DNA from: Aved-18 sp964606665
GTDB taxonomy: Bacteria > Cyanobacteriota > Vampirovibrionia > Obscuribacterales > Obscuribacteraceae
Assembly (NCBI GenBank): GCA_964606665.1
Contig: CAZSHS010000018.1
Coordinates: 1-64,000 of the forward strand
Reading direction: 5' to 3'
DNA: 64,000 nucleotides
The notes under the pieces were generated by a model. The model was not told where the DNA came from, made no database searches, and worked only from the letters and a program-made list of their open reading frames with translations. Shown one piece after another: positions 30,301 to 37,920 of this stretch. Numbering within the stretch: the stretch's first letter is position 1; each line of letters begins with the position of its first letter. Position numbers and translations under genes: made by a program.

Positions 30301-31060
30301 TAGCGTCTGCAAACGAAATGCCATAATCACTCTTGAATTTTTCGCCCAGCTCTGCGGCCTGAACCGGATTCAAAGTCCCAAGCACCGCTCGCAAGAGTCT
30401 CATGCCGCGCACAGGATCTGATTCTGCGACAGTCAGCGCAATTTGTGCGTTGCCAGATAAATTAGCCTCGCCATTCTTCGAATTGAGAATGGCTTCGATT
30501 GTGACCAGACTTTCTCTAGATCTGATGCATGTTCTAAGTGCTTGGCGTAAAGTGGTCCCGTATTTTTGCTCATAAATCTGTTCGAGTTGTTGGCGGTCCA
30601 CTTCTTCCATGTTTTGCAGAATGTTTTTTACTGCTTCTACATTGGGAGTGTAGGACTGACGAAATCTAATTGTGAGTGCCTTGTGCACGAGTTCGGCATT
30701 AAGGGCGATGGCGTCGGGACTGAGGTGGGTCTGGACGAACTCAACTTTGGGTAAAGGTGCCGGAAGTGAGTCCAGGGGACCAGTTTTATGATCGCCAAGG
30801 ACATTTGGCTGCGTTTCTAAAAGGTTGACATTGACCGCATCGACCTCAATTGCAGGCAACATGCCTGTCAGGTCCCCTGAGGCGTCCGCGACCTGAATCA
30901 CTTGCCCGGTGACAACTGGAGTGCTTGCATCTCCAAGCTTTTGCAGAAAAGTTTTGACCTCAGAATCAGACGCATCCGCACCCTCTGTAATGGGGGTGTC
31001 GGAAGTTGAGCCGGCAGCCGGCTTTTCAGATTCTGCACTTGGGTTTCTATCAATAGCCAT
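19733..31060 (-). CDS. Giant helical repeat protein with annexin-like N-terminal region
   Basis: The frame encodes 3,775 residues and probably continues into 17422-19645. Residues about 1-110 are acidic and disordered, with no signal peptide. Residues about 130-1000 hold repeats of about 80 residues with the pattern LxxxxxxxLxxxYxxxYxxxLxxxI, several preceded by GxGGKF, like annexin repeats (clear copies near 150, 227, 750, 805, 890 and 967). Residues about 1090-1180 contain two hydrophobic segments (GASIAAFIAFMPAGIGVVLA and a less hydrophobic one). From about 1200 on the protein is Ala/Leu/Glu-rich helix, organised from about 2270 into tandem repeats of about 250 residues. It lies between two glycosidases on the same strand. 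The terminal TAA is probably an assembly artefact. A structural, surface or membrane-associated role is possible but unproven. Confidence 0.8.
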   Translation of the reverse strand: MAIDRNPSAESEKPAAGSTSDTPITEGADASDSEVKTFLQKLGDASTPVVTGQVIQVADASGDLTGMLPAIEVDAVNVNLLETQPNVLGDHKTGPLDSLPAPLPKVEFVQTHLSPDAIALNAELVHKALTIRFRQSYTPNVEAVKNILQNMEEVDRQQLEQIYEQKYGTTLRQALRTCIRSRESLVTIEAILNSKNGEANLSGNAQIALTVAESDPVRGMRLLRAVLGTLNPVQAAELGEKFKSDYGISFADAINANEGLNKEQKEVLTGLLGGITELSPDILMELARKATLAKDIGLLSTVLGGDLPNNIATRGLANADPDFKRLLLDNFGLTPFSLIGPSSKVENPIANDILREGRISLATILISDTSTVLHFLDNPQNTDWVFTHATPKDRRDYILGRTLTETGRQPANEAEAEAKRIYDILEGAIRSQAEGPRQAILREQLLFGGKFLTSDLAGMVAEKYFIGLLGGDYNVSDMLVHIEKNLTEKQFDLLRDPTYKDEFTRSLLSFLNPDEQAKILSLIEAKLTAQNFEASKAILRPLETFIADYKASGTVNIKQFIERLEAMSAAEATRYQTDPAFKKTIDDFGQLLIDTGDSQAENAIPLIKNYLNQVAQTGKPPAPTELDKLIREWGFVNDELWQGMDESAIQAKKFQTIAQVELILKDPLYMATLKSIFDRQMRKVEGPPLTREEEALLRSMNAILLLNGAGGNAFYALMAEENNTVGWAGRRPFDGVTVSDKALTYTFITKLPPDQLHNWRTSYLFDYQKAILENVLKQNGTLTTADKLRVLVTQGGKLTDMSEDFASLNEADFALIEKEYLEKYKTDLKTDLRNTLPQRESMTPEQVALFETILSQNGKVFPIDRIRMLVNGNGGKFSDYQKFFADLKPEDWTKLQDDYKLKYGVDLKEAILASVTKNENLDLNHQVLTRHILEEGNGVPQLVDRMRAFILGDGGKFRDFKQMLKSLSLEQRQKLHDDYLLAFKTNLNNDFLNKVDKAYKLEYSLLLSVTPRDALKDFFDRMNNYREVWTADGGGDAFDRFMQVDEQMMRRFNATFEKVPQVVQEAMAEYYSQYYDNASQSNEKFAEFMTNVIMTGASIAAFIAFMPAGIGVVLAKQITQELARKLVVMATLSATGAVSRPALLATFEGENFDTSPQSLLMNGGLGALEMLLSYPFGMGVLAGKSTLAITATQATERANGLMTKIAALSGNPNDPMLAGTRSEVRELITALASHPDKEQAGVLRDQLIAALIGKNDPIAKEVYESAAVLTAKTNEVFSNQVADVLTKVNAVAPDNPGALAATRSEAWNAISTKSGASPELIAKAQTDLLNALVAKEDPVAIAAQRALTSIDSLSNVSGAEIADKLKERVFQALLSTDAAAREAVVQVQQQADQALTNLLIRRIETQAETLASADLQTMKAQALSALNSLSALGSTPEIATLRNQLLQALAKAKDPAAQAALEISSLIERQANNSLDFATLASFNQKMQQEPALLDAALNLLQKQKADVDGLTAKLITDATNLPTNLTAQELSARALNATDQLKALTEPSPEVIQALKKQATDAIEALATKGADKTQLELDFYQALSRHDSSVAATVANLEQTALYDATVKQIENILINVQAASGNPVELAALRGKALESLAKLGDTPEALAMRSRILTALDQSDDPLTKIAVQAFASIKGLNNEETLAQKIMLSLARGNENELQLIRLGALRNRLSTTVEGVEGLRQQALEVVKKLSDETRDFERLELLRQLKDKDPVSNSALQALESLDGLSTETRNRITQSILTALEQGNVDALKSAHISSLTEKILSDSGNNTNLMSQALSLISSLSSDAGSARLNFLKAIEQKVDAAKPAREALERIIGSENESDLTARIVSSLTSNNTDELARIQVNSIITNIERGVSDFDTIRKELLDAILTLPSKEQQALRMLGLKALRDKGDTVAKTALELNDAFIKASENALDLVTLAKLKQSLPQDIDAALAAFGRDRTHFNSLFSSTQVASLQKLGNLDARALTEHLNSLTEQITASAADKEMVAALQKEMTNSLQTLATKISDLRYGSYELAAVRQRALSSLEQLKGVATDEEIEALRTGILRALAQQDDPIAKFTLKVNNYFDNAATLTSKEVAEIEKLDPSLRTEALSILGRTREELDQIRTDAIARFRSVDGNDSVEVLMNKINSAAEELARLADPSEALRDSLKQQVAASVDSIMSHIKTGSSLLPVDKRKEAFQILDNLSNKGFTDLEEAALRTKILEALALKEDPTAMAAIEAFDAIKGLNDEAVRSSNILSALSKDSSFELRNIQIAAIQDRILLNSGDLNILRNQALEAISHLPIDRQLAEKLKLLTAIADKDPIAKATLGVNSYFDNAANLSIDDIVAIQNLDPTLRTETLAILGRSDAQMDQIVTDSLARLGAVKPNLTLKESLDLIDNSLADIERIASVSGPVYDTLRRQISATVDNIANDIRSGTTTLIGDKRKEVFQLLDGLSEKGFTQAEETVLRNKILESLVAKDDPVANAAIAAFNAVKGLEDEAARTTNILSALSRDSQTDLRRIQIESLKEKILAAGSADVNALRKQALEAISHLPPEVQKAEKLKLLTEIVNKDPIAKTALDINNYFDDALNLSYDDIVAIEKLDPTLRTQALLVLSRPRQELEQIIADSLTRLGTVNSQLPFEETLNLLNKSISDLQRLADASGRIGDSLRRQIQGSIEKIADDIKNGSATITGDKRKDFFQLLENLSQRGFTETEETTLRLKTLQALADKKDPTAMAAIAAFEVTHGLNQQQIAERTTQILAALAKDSQVELRQIQISLIEEKILKGTGDINLLRKQALEAISSLPDNEMQQIEQLRLLTSISQKDPIAQTALSIKAYFENSANLSLNDLSAIEKLDPIYRNEALTILEKSKQQIDQLVNDSITRLSSVKPDLAARNYIDGIKSTLSELKSATELSEPLREALKKRIEASIEAISRNIGNSTFSLTSENKKEIFTLLEQLTKEGFTDSQVGTLRKSLLSALVLRDDATAKAAVAAFDAVRGLDDQTDLATKIWSALSRDSHVEISQIQIASIERKILSGTGDINKLRTEALKAIAELPFDKLQIEAEVFRFLTAIADGDEVAKTALSVKSYLDNAANLSIDDLTALEKLNPSINSEALSIIGRTKQELDQIIASSHSRLAVIKPDASLDDAISAINTAIGDLKRLTDASPALRDTLKQRISSSLDAIEKNIQSSSAKILPEKRAEALALLDDLGEHGFSYDEVVSFRNKILDALAAKEDPVAQAAISAIEAMRGLPDETARYSNIVEALARNSSDQIRRIEISYIQEKILAGIGDVNLLREQALKAISQITKDLREKALDDLLFKIKDVDPVASAALKIKSYFSNAANLSADDIVAIEKLDPSLRGKTLRILEHTTQELEQIRLDSLARIRLVKSELPFDQAVDSISATADQLKRFAEVSAPLRDSFKQNIQATIDSIADNITAGSTILSGDNRKQIFQLLDRLSDEGFGTVEVAALRSKVLKALASKEDPTATAALAAFDALKGLDEQQAFNRTKDILTALAQDNQVDLARAHVAIIQDKILAGFGDTNILRNDALSVISQMPQELRLDEKLRLFSDIQEKDPFAKMALRVNAFFENEASRNLDFVAELEKLDPEIRKDVLSVLDRTEKDLDQAVSNALSRLTAVEPNLPLDDAVNTITLSLEDMDSIAAASPALQNAFRKRITASVDAIANDIQSGAQLLGAQRVRAFELIESLSKHGFPEAQANDLRDKILKALVAKFI

Positions 31061-31156
31061 GCATTAGTCCAAGACGAGGCGCCTTATTCCACTATGCGCG
31101 TGTCAGCACTTATAGAAACCATAAAAGATTAAATTTTATGTTAATCGATTATATAC

Positions 31157-33904
31157 CTAAGTCGAAATGTTGGCTAGAGTCTGCGCCGGAGACGGCGCCA
31201 ACCAATCTTCTTCTTTCATGTAATATCGCATGTACAAAAGCATTGATACAAGCCCTGTCCATCCAGTTTGATGCGATGCGCCAAGTCCGGCTCCAGTGTC
31301 GCCGTTGAAATACTCGAAAAACTGATGATATTCACTCCAGTTTTCGTCGTATTGGAAGGTGTTTGAGTCTCCATAAACAGGGCGGAATCCACTCTTGTCT
31401 TTCAAAAATATGTTGGTGATTCTGTCTATGATGTCGTTTGCTATCTGGCACAAGTTCTTTTTTACACCTGAACCGGTGGGATATTCAATGAGGAAGTCTG
31501 GGCCAAAATAAGCAAAATAATTGAACAGCGCGCGAATCAGCATGAAGTTGACAGGCAGCCAAATTGGTCCCCGCCAGTTTGAGTTGCCACCATACATGCC
31601 TGAATTGGATTCGCCAGGTAAGTAGTCAACTCTGTATTCATGTCCGTTTACGTTGTAAATGAAAGGATGGTCTTTGTGGTATTTGGATAGACTTCTGATT
31701 CCAAAATCGCTCAAGAACTCACTTTCGTCAAACAGTCTGCTCAAGATACGACGAAGTTTTTTCTCGTTGCACACAGATAGCATGCGACGACCTTTGTATC
31801 CCTGATGAAAGGGCAGATGAATGAATTTGCATGCTTCTTGTTGTCGATGAGTAAAGTGAAAAGCTTTGCTTTTAAAAGATGGCAAATTATCCCAGACATC
31901 ATTTTCAAAGACTACAACAGAAGCCATGGGCAAAAGTCCTACAATAGATCTGACTTTCAGTCTGGTAGCATGACCGTCTGGATAGCGGAGCACGTCATAA
32001 AAGAAACCGTCTTCTTCGTCCCAAAGCTCGGCTCTGTGTTTGCCGGGCTTGTCCATTGAAGCTGCAATTAACACAGTGTGTTCGAAAAACTTCAAAGCAA
32101 ATCGCTCGTACCATGAGTTGTACTGAGCCAGTTCAATTGCAATATTCAACATTTGTTGACTGAAAAAGACCATCCAGCCGGTTCCGTCTGCTTGTTCTAA
32201 ATATCCTCCAGTAGGCAACTCAGAACTGCGATCAAAAACACTTATGTTATCGAGCCCAAGAAACCCACCTTCGAAAACGCCATGGCCTCTAGGATCTTTT
32301 CGATTAACCCACCAGGTGAAGTTAGACAAAAGAGTTGTAAAAGCATATTTCAAAAAGTCTTTGTCACCAACACCATTGTTGCGTCCTTTATCAAACAAAT
32401 AGGCCTGGTACGTTGCATAGGCGTGCACAGGCGGATTGACGTCGCTAAAGTTCCATTCGTAAGCCGGGATTTGTCCATTTGGATGAATATATGAGCTGCG
32501 TAAAATTAAGTCTAGTTGCTCTTTGGTGAAATCCGAATCCACCAGATTTAGTGGCAAGGTATGAAAAGCAAGATCCCATGATGCATACCATGGATACTCC
32601 CATTTGTCTGGCATCGAAATGATGTCGTTGTTGAACATGTGAGTCCATTCTTGATTGCGAATAACTTTCTGGTTGGAAGGTAGTGTCCACACATTGATAT
32701 TGTGTTCTTTGATCCATTGGTCGACATCATAATGAAAAAACTGTTTGCCCCAGAGCATGCCGGATAAGGCTTGACGCATCAATTCGTATTTGTCTTTTTG
32801 TTGTTTTAAACTATCTGGAATAAGGTCGTCATAGAAAGCATTTGCTTCTCGCATTCTGGTATCAAATACGGTTTCGAGATTCTCAAAAGGATGTTCGGTT
32901 CTTTTGGTGCCTAATCTTAGGTGCACTACTTCGCACTGTCCAGCTTTGACATTTAGTCTGTATCGAGCAGCAACTTTGGTTCCGCGTTTGTCTGGATTAA
33001 TGGCGTGTCTATTTTCGTTTATGATGTAATCGTTGATACCATCTTTGAAGTAATGACCAGTGTTTTTCTGACCAAACACCTTTTGTTTATTGGTTTCGTT
33101 TTCGCAAAATAATAATTGCACTGTTCGATCGCAATAAAAATAATGGTCTTTTGTGTGCTCTGCAAAAAATGTTTCATGATGAGTAGTGTGCACGCCACAA
33201 TGTTTGTCTTTGGACAAAGATCTCATCGAAGGTTTAGGACCACCGTCAGACCATGACCAGGTGTTGCGGAACCACAAAGTTGGAAGCAGCTCTAGAAGCG
33301 CGTCTTCATGTCCGCGATTAAAAACGGAAATTTTAATGAAAATGTCTTCTGCTGTTTCTTTGGCATATTCGACAAAAATATCAAAATATTTGTGTTCTGA
33401 AAAAACACCAGTGTCGAGCAACTCGTACTCGGGTTCGTACTTACTTCGTCTTCTATTGCCATCAATCAGATTTAAGTATGGATATTCTTGCTGTGTATAC
33501 TTGTACAGATATTTCATGTACGAGTGAGTAGGTGTGCTGTCCAGGTAGAAGTAATATTCTTTGGCGTCTTCACCATGATTGCCTTCTGAATTGGTTAGAC
33601 CAAAAAGACGCTCTTTTAAAATTGGGTCTTTGCCGTTCCAAAGTGCGAGCGAAAAACATAAATTTTGCAAATTGTCACTTATTCCCGCAATGCCATCTTC
33701 GCCCCAGCGATAAGCTCTTGAGCGCGCCTGGTCGTGCGTGAAATAATTCCAGGCATCACCGTTCTGGCTATAGTCTTCGCGAACTGTTCCCCACTGGCGT
33801 TCGCTTAGATAAGGACCCCAGCGCTTCCAGGGCGAAGTGCCCTCTTTCTCTTCTATAAGTCTAATTTTTTCTTGGATTTCACTTGGCAAAGATTCGTCTG
33901 TCAT
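31157..33904 (-). CDS. GH63-type (MGH1-like) glucosidase
   Basis: The 915-residue protein matches bacterial members of the mannosyl-oligosaccharide glucosidase family. It has SERQWGTVREDYS and WNYFTHDQARSRAYRWGEDG at the N-terminus, an (alpha/alpha)6 barrel with YASWDLAFHTLPL (probable catalytic Asp), and GGNSNWRGPIWLPVN. Near the C-terminus is the run EYHQFFEYFNGDTGAG, with a probable catalytic Glu, then SHQTGWTGLV. The fold hydrolyses alpha-glucosidic bonds; the true substrate is uncertain in bacteria and may be a compatible solute or glycan. No signal peptide is visible. It lies directly upstream of the giant repeat gene on the same strand, about 97 bases away. Confidence 0.88.
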   Translation of the reverse strand: MTDESLPSEIQEKIRLIEEKEGTSPWKRWGPYLSERQWGTVREDYSQNGDAWNYFTHDQARSRAYRWGEDGIAGISDNLQNLCFSLALWNGKDPILKERLFGLTNSEGNHGEDAKEYYFYLDSTPTHSYMKYLYKYTQQEYPYLNLIDGNRRRSKYEPEYELLDTGVFSEHKYFDIFVEYAKETAEDIFIKISVFNRGHEDALLELLPTLWFRNTWSWSDGGPKPSMRSLSKDKHCGVHTTHHETFFAEHTKDHYFYCDRTVQLLFCENETNKQKVFGQKNTGHYFKDGINDYIINENRHAINPDKRGTKVAARYRLNVKAGQCEVVHLRLGTKRTEHPFENLETVFDTRMREANAFYDDLIPDSLKQQKDKYELMRQALSGMLWGKQFFHYDVDQWIKEHNINVWTLPSNQKVIRNQEWTHMFNNDIISMPDKWEYPWYASWDLAFHTLPLNLVDSDFTKEQLDLILRSSYIHPNGQIPAYEWNFSDVNPPVHAYATYQAYLFDKGRNNGVGDKDFLKYAFTTLLSNFTWWVNRKDPRGHGVFEGGFLGLDNISVFDRSSELPTGGYLEQADGTGWMVFFSQQMLNIAIELAQYNSWYERFALKFFEHTVLIAASMDKPGKHRAELWDEEDGFFYDVLRYPDGHATRLKVRSIVGLLPMASVVVFENDVWDNLPSFKSKAFHFTHRQQEACKFIHLPFHQGYKGRRMLSVCNEKKLRRILSRLFDESEFLSDFGIRSLSKYHKDHPFIYNVNGHEYRVDYLPGESNSGMYGGNSNWRGPIWLPVNFMLIRALFNYFAYFGPDFLIEYPTGSGVKKNLCQIANDIIDRITNIFLKDKSGFRPVYGDSNTFQYDENWSEYHQFFEYFNGDTGAGLGASHQTGWTGLVSMLLYMRYYMKEEDWLAPSPAQTLANIST

Positions 33905-33979
33905 GGCACCACAAAGTATTAACTAAGACAACGACTTATATATGCCACCCAAAAGATGTCATTTTGTTGTTGTACCAAA

Positions 33980-34555
33980 TTAAATATCGGCGTATAAATG
34001 CATGAATGCCAGTCGAATATTTCCTTGTGACTGCTCGAAAACCTTAGCCAGGTTTTGCTTATCAGCTCTATGGCCAAGTAATTTTGCGGATAATTCGTCA
34101 AGCAAGTCAAGCGAGCTACGGCACTGAATTAATGTTGGCAATAATCCCTCTTTGTGAGCAGTGATACAAAGACCAAGTGAATGCAATTTGCACTTGAGCT
34201 TGAGTAATTGAAACTGCCAATATGGCAAATTTTCAGCACTATCTACCAGAACTATTCGATACTCTTTTAGAGAGCCAAGCCAGAAAGACAATGGCAAATT
34301 GCGCTTGCCGCCAGATAATCTGAGTAAAAGTGGATTGAATCCATCTTCAGCCAATTTCTTTTTCAGTTCGAATAAAAGTGTAGTCTTACCGACGCCTTCG
34401 GGTCCAACTAGAGCACCACAATAATTCATCGATACCAGTCGCTTTAGAAAAGTATCCCAGGTATCATGCTCGAACCTGTATTCAAGCGCCTCCAGTCTTA
34501 CTGTGGCAAAAGGATTGTTGCGAGCTTTGGTGCTTTGTGCTACCACAGGCGGCAT
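33980..34555 (-). CDS. Small P-loop ATPase, ExeA/AAA-like
   Basis: The 191-residue protein has Walker A GPEGVGKTT near residue 52 and Walker B RIVLVDSAENL near residue 103, with the N-terminal NPFATVRLEALEYRFEHDTW segment seen before ExeA-type AAA domains. C-terminal helices follow with QSQGNIRLAFMHLY, similar to the sensor-2 region. There is no arginine-finger motif I can assign. It may regulate a membrane or DNA process. Its start overlaps the M13 peptidase gene by 16 bases. Confidence 0.7.
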   Translation of the reverse strand: MPPVVAQSTKARNNPFATVRLEALEYRFEHDTWDTFLKRLVSMNYCGALVGPEGVGKTTLLFELKKKLAEDGFNPLLLRLSGGKRNLPLSFWLGSLKEYRIVLVDSAENLPYWQFQLLKLKCKLHSLGLCITAHKEGLLPTLIQCRSSLDLLDELSAKLLGHRADKQNLAKVFEQSQGNIRLAFMHLYADI

Positions 34556-36579
34556 CGTTTTTCTTCGGGCAGCATGAACGATTCGCTCATCGAAATATCA
34601 TAAGCTTTTTGGAATTCGTCCATGTTTGCAAGAGTGCCAAGGACGCGATAATGTGGTGTGGGATGCGGATCTACAGCCGCCATTAAACGAGCTTTTTCTG
34701 GTCTAACATTGGTTGCCCAAGCTTGAGCAAATGAGAGGAAAAATCTTTGCTCAGGCGTAAATCCATTCTGGTCTTTTTCTCGCGGTTTATCGCCCTGTAA
34801 TTTTTGCAAAGCCTTATAAGCCAGGGTCAGTCCGCCAAGGTCAGCAGCCGCTTCGCCAGCCACTAATTTGCCTTTGAAAGCAACATCGTCGACCGCCTTA
34901 TATCCCTGGTATTGATTTTCGATTAGCGAAACTCTTTCTCTAAAACGTTTGAGATCGTTTTCTGACCACCAGTTCTTCAAATTACCTTTACCATCGAATT
35001 TGGAGCCCTGGTCATCAAAACCATGAGTCATTTCATGACCAATAACCATTCCCATTGCACCTAAGTTAGTGGCATCATCAGCGTCTGGATCGAAAATTGG
35101 AGACTGTAAAATTCCAGCGGGAAAAACAATTTCGTTCATTTCCGCTGAGTAATATGCATTGACAGTCTGAGGACTCATGAACCATTCGTTTCTGTCGACC
35201 GGCTTGCCAATTTTGGCCATTTGTCTATCAAATTCGAATTCAGATGCATTGTTCATATTTTTCAAATATGATTCGCGACTGATATCCAGTTTGCTGTAGT
35301 CTCTCCATTTGTCTGCGTAACCTATTTTCAAGCCAAATGAATTTAGTTTTTCAAGCGCATTTTTGCGAGTGGCATCATCCATCCAGGAAAGTGATGATAG
35401 GTCATCTTTTAAAACATCACGCAAGGCTGATACTAGATGCAGTGCTTTTTCTTTGGCCTTGGGTGTAAAATGATCCTTTACATATAACTGACCAAGTGCT
35501 TCTCCAAGCGCGCCATCGGCGCTGTTCAATACACGTTTCCAGCGAGGAAGGTTGGCTTTTTTACCGGTCAAAATCTTGCCATAGAAATTAAAATGTTCAT
35601 CTACAAATTTAGAGGATAAGTATGGAGACGAGTCGCTGATTAAGTGCCAGAGTAAATAGTCTTTCCACACTGCTGGCTTGGTAGCTTCAATCTGTTCGTC
35701 CACTCCTTCAAAAAAGGCTGGTTGACCAACGTTGACCACTTCAAAATCGTTGTGTTTGATTTCTTTTAGATATGCGCTCCAATTGAAATTGGGAGTCATT
35801 TTCTGCAAATCGTCAAAATTCATTTTGTGATAAATTTTGTCGGGGTCGCGCATGTCTGTATTCTTCATTGAATACTCAGCTAGTTTGGTTTCGAGATCCA
35901 TCACTAATTTGGCGCGTGACTGACCATCAGGCAGTCCCATCAGGTGAAACATTTTTGCTATGTGCTCGACATACTGAGTACGCAATTTTTTCGAAGCTTC
36001 GTCGTCATTTGTATAATAATCGCGATCTGGCAGCCCAAGTCCACCTTGCTGTAACTGACAAATAACTTTGGTTGAATCTTTGAAGTCTTGACCAGAGCCA
36101 ATATTGAAAAACACATTAACGCCTTGTCTGTGCAATCTGGCGATTTCAGCTCTCAATTGCTCTTTGTTGCTAATGCCTTCAATATTGTGAACTTCATCAT
36201 GAAGCGGGGCCAAGCCTGCACTTTCAATACCCTGCTCGTCCATGCCGGCGGCATAAAAATCGCCGATTTTTTGTTCGTTCGAACCGCGCTTAGCGTCTGT
36301 GTTTTTGGAAGCGTCCTCGGCAATGGTTTTGATGATGGTCAAATTTTTATCGGCGAGTATGTTGAGCACGCCCCATTTGTCATACTCGTTTGGAACAGGT
36401 GTATTCTTCAACCAGGTTCCATTAGCGTAAAGGAAAAAATCCTTGCCTGGAGGCACGCTCTTGTCCATACTACTGACGTTGATGCCCGTTTTATTGTCGT
36501 TTGCAAAAGCAGAAGTGGTTGCTGCAAGCAATACAGTCGATGCCAGAGCGGCGAAAGCGAAAGAGCGTTTGATAAACAT
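34540..36579 (-). CDS. M13 family zinc metallopeptidase (neprilysin/PepO-like), exported
   Basis: The 679-residue protein has an N-terminal signal peptide (hydrophobic about 6-26, cleavage near AFA-N). The M13 pattern is complete: NGTWLKNTPVP near the N-terminus, NAYYSAEMNEIVFPAGILQ, zinc motif GHEMTHGFDD near residue 513, third ligand in GEAAADLGG near 573, and the C-terminal CRLW. Such enzymes cut short peptides outside the cytosol. The CRLW end and length match full-length family members. The downstream ATPase gene overlaps its 3' end. Confidence 0.93.
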   Translation of the reverse strand: MFIKRSFAFAALASTVLLAATTSAFANDNKTGINVSSMDKSVPPGKDFFLYANGTWLKNTPVPNEYDKWGVLNILADKNLTIIKTIAEDASKNTDAKRGSNEQKIGDFYAAGMDEQGIESAGLAPLHDEVHNIEGISNKEQLRAEIARLHRQGVNVFFNIGSGQDFKDSTKVICQLQQGGLGLPDRDYYTNDDEASKKLRTQYVEHIAKMFHLMGLPDGQSRAKLVMDLETKLAEYSMKNTDMRDPDKIYHKMNFDDLQKMTPNFNWSAYLKEIKHNDFEVVNVGQPAFFEGVDEQIEATKPAVWKDYLLWHLISDSSPYLSSKFVDEHFNFYGKILTGKKANLPRWKRVLNSADGALGEALGQLYVKDHFTPKAKEKALHLVSALRDVLKDDLSSLSWMDDATRKNALEKLNSFGLKIGYADKWRDYSKLDISRESYLKNMNNASEFEFDRQMAKIGKPVDRNEWFMSPQTVNAYYSAEMNEIVFPAGILQSPIFDPDADDATNLGAMGMVIGHEMTHGFDDQGSKFDGKGNLKNWWSENDLKRFRERVSLIENQYQGYKAVDDVAFKGKLVAGEAAADLGGLTLAYKALQKLQGDKPREKDQNGFTPEQRFFLSFAQAWATNVRPEKARLMAAVDPHPTPHYRVLGTLANMDEFQKAYDISMSESFMLPEEKRCRLW

Positions 36580-36654
36580 GGATGTTGACTACCCTTGTAA
36601 AACCATTAACATCAGTACATTTTACCGGTGATATCATTATATGGTGATGGACTT

Positions 36655-37920
36655 ATGAAAATTATTGTTACAGCAGTAGGAAGCGACGGAGACATCAATC
36701 CTATGGTTGAGGTGTCCAAAAAGCTCTTGGAGCGCGGACATCAGGTGGAATTTTGTGCCAACGCCTATTTTGGCCAGAAGGTTAAAAATGCCGGAATGAC
36801 TTTTCTTGAGCTTGGCGATGAGCGTCTTTATATGGAGGCATTGCAAAGACCAGGCGTTTGGGATCCACGTAAGGGTTTTCATGCTATCTGGCAATTTGTG
36901 CGTGAGTCACTTGAACTTAACTATCAAATAGTAAAAGAGCGTATAGAGCCAGGAAATACAATTCTAGTAGGCACCACTCTCGCCATGGCTAATCGCGTTA
37001 TTCAAGACGAGCTTGATATAAAGGTGTCGACTGTTCACTTGTCTCCTTGTTGCATTATTTCCGCTCACGAGCCGATGACTGGTGCTGGCTATCCTGCACC
37101 TACAGCACTTCCCCTTTGGATAAAAAATGCATATGTCGGTCTAATAGATAACTTGGCGCTTGATAGAGTTTGCAGAGACGATATAAATAAATTCAGAGCT
37201 GCTCATAATTTACCTCCAGTCAAAAGTATTTTTAGAAAGTGGCTGCCTTCTCCTAATCAAGTTATATGTGCTTTTCCCGATTGGTATGCAGAGCCGCAGC
37301 CGGATTGGCCTCCAAATAGTGTTTGTACTGGAATCCCTATTTTTAACAAACAAGAACACGAAAGCCTCACTGATGATGTGCAAGAGTTTTTGAAAAGTGG
37401 AGCACCGCCAGTAGTGGTTACCCCAGGCTCTGCTATGGCTCAATCGGAAAAGTATTTTAAGACTATTCTTCAGTGTTTATCGGGTTCTAACTATCGAGCA
37501 ATTTTTGTGGCTAAATACTCTAACAAAGTCTTAGAAAATCTTCCGCCTAATATTTTATGGTCAAAATACGAGCCGTTTGATTTATTATTTCCTAGAGCTC
37601 AAGTAGTGATTCATCATGGTGGCATTGGCACCAGTGCTCAATGTATGAATGCGGGCGTGCCTCAAATGATTACTCCTTTTGCTCATGATCAGTTTGACAA
37701 TGCAGCAAGGCTTGAAAAACTGGGTGTGGCTAAGAAGCCGCGAGTGCCAAACGAGTTTAACTTCACAAACGATCCAAATGGCGCCTGGCGTAAATGTCTT
37801 GATTCAATTGTTCACGACAAGCAGATGCGACTTCAATGTCAAAAAATCAAGGCAAAAATAGCTTCAGAGCCTAAACCGGCAGATGTGATTGCTGAAGAAA
37901 TTTGTAAAATTATGGTGTAA
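36655..37920 (+). CDS. GT1-type glycosyltransferase (sterol/macrolide glucosyltransferase-like)
   Basis: The protein (421 residues from ATG 36655) starts with a GT-B N-terminal loop KIIVTAVGSDGDINPMVEVSKKLLERGHQV. It ends with a nucleotide-sugar binding domain containing VIHHGGIGTSAQCMNAGVPQMITPFAHDQ, the motif of UDP-glucose:sterol or macrolide glycosyltransferases. It probably transfers a hexose to a lipid or small acceptor at the inner face of the membrane. A GTG 27 bases upstream is possible but lies outside homology. Its 3' end overlaps the DUF4239 gene by 11 bases. Confidence 0.85.
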   Translation: MKIIVTAVGSDGDINPMVEVSKKLLERGHQVEFCANAYFGQKVKNAGMTFLELGDERLYMEALQRPGVWDPRKGFHAIWQFVRESLELNYQIVKERIEPGNTILVGTTLAMANRVIQDELDIKVSTVHLSPCCIISAHEPMTGAGYPAPTALPLWIKNAYVGLIDNLALDRVCRDDINKFRAAHNLPPVKSIFRKWLPSPNQVICAFPDWYAEPQPDWPPNSVCTGIPIFNKQEHESLTDDVQEFLKSGAPPVVVTPGSAMAQSEKYFKTILQCLSGSNYRAIFVAKYSNKVLENLPPNILWSKYEPFDLLFPRAQVVIHHGGIGTSAQCMNAGVPQMITPFAHDQFDNAARLEKLGVAKKPRVPNEFNFTNDPNGAWRKCLDSIVHDKQMRLQCQKIKAKIASEPKPADVIAEEICKIMV

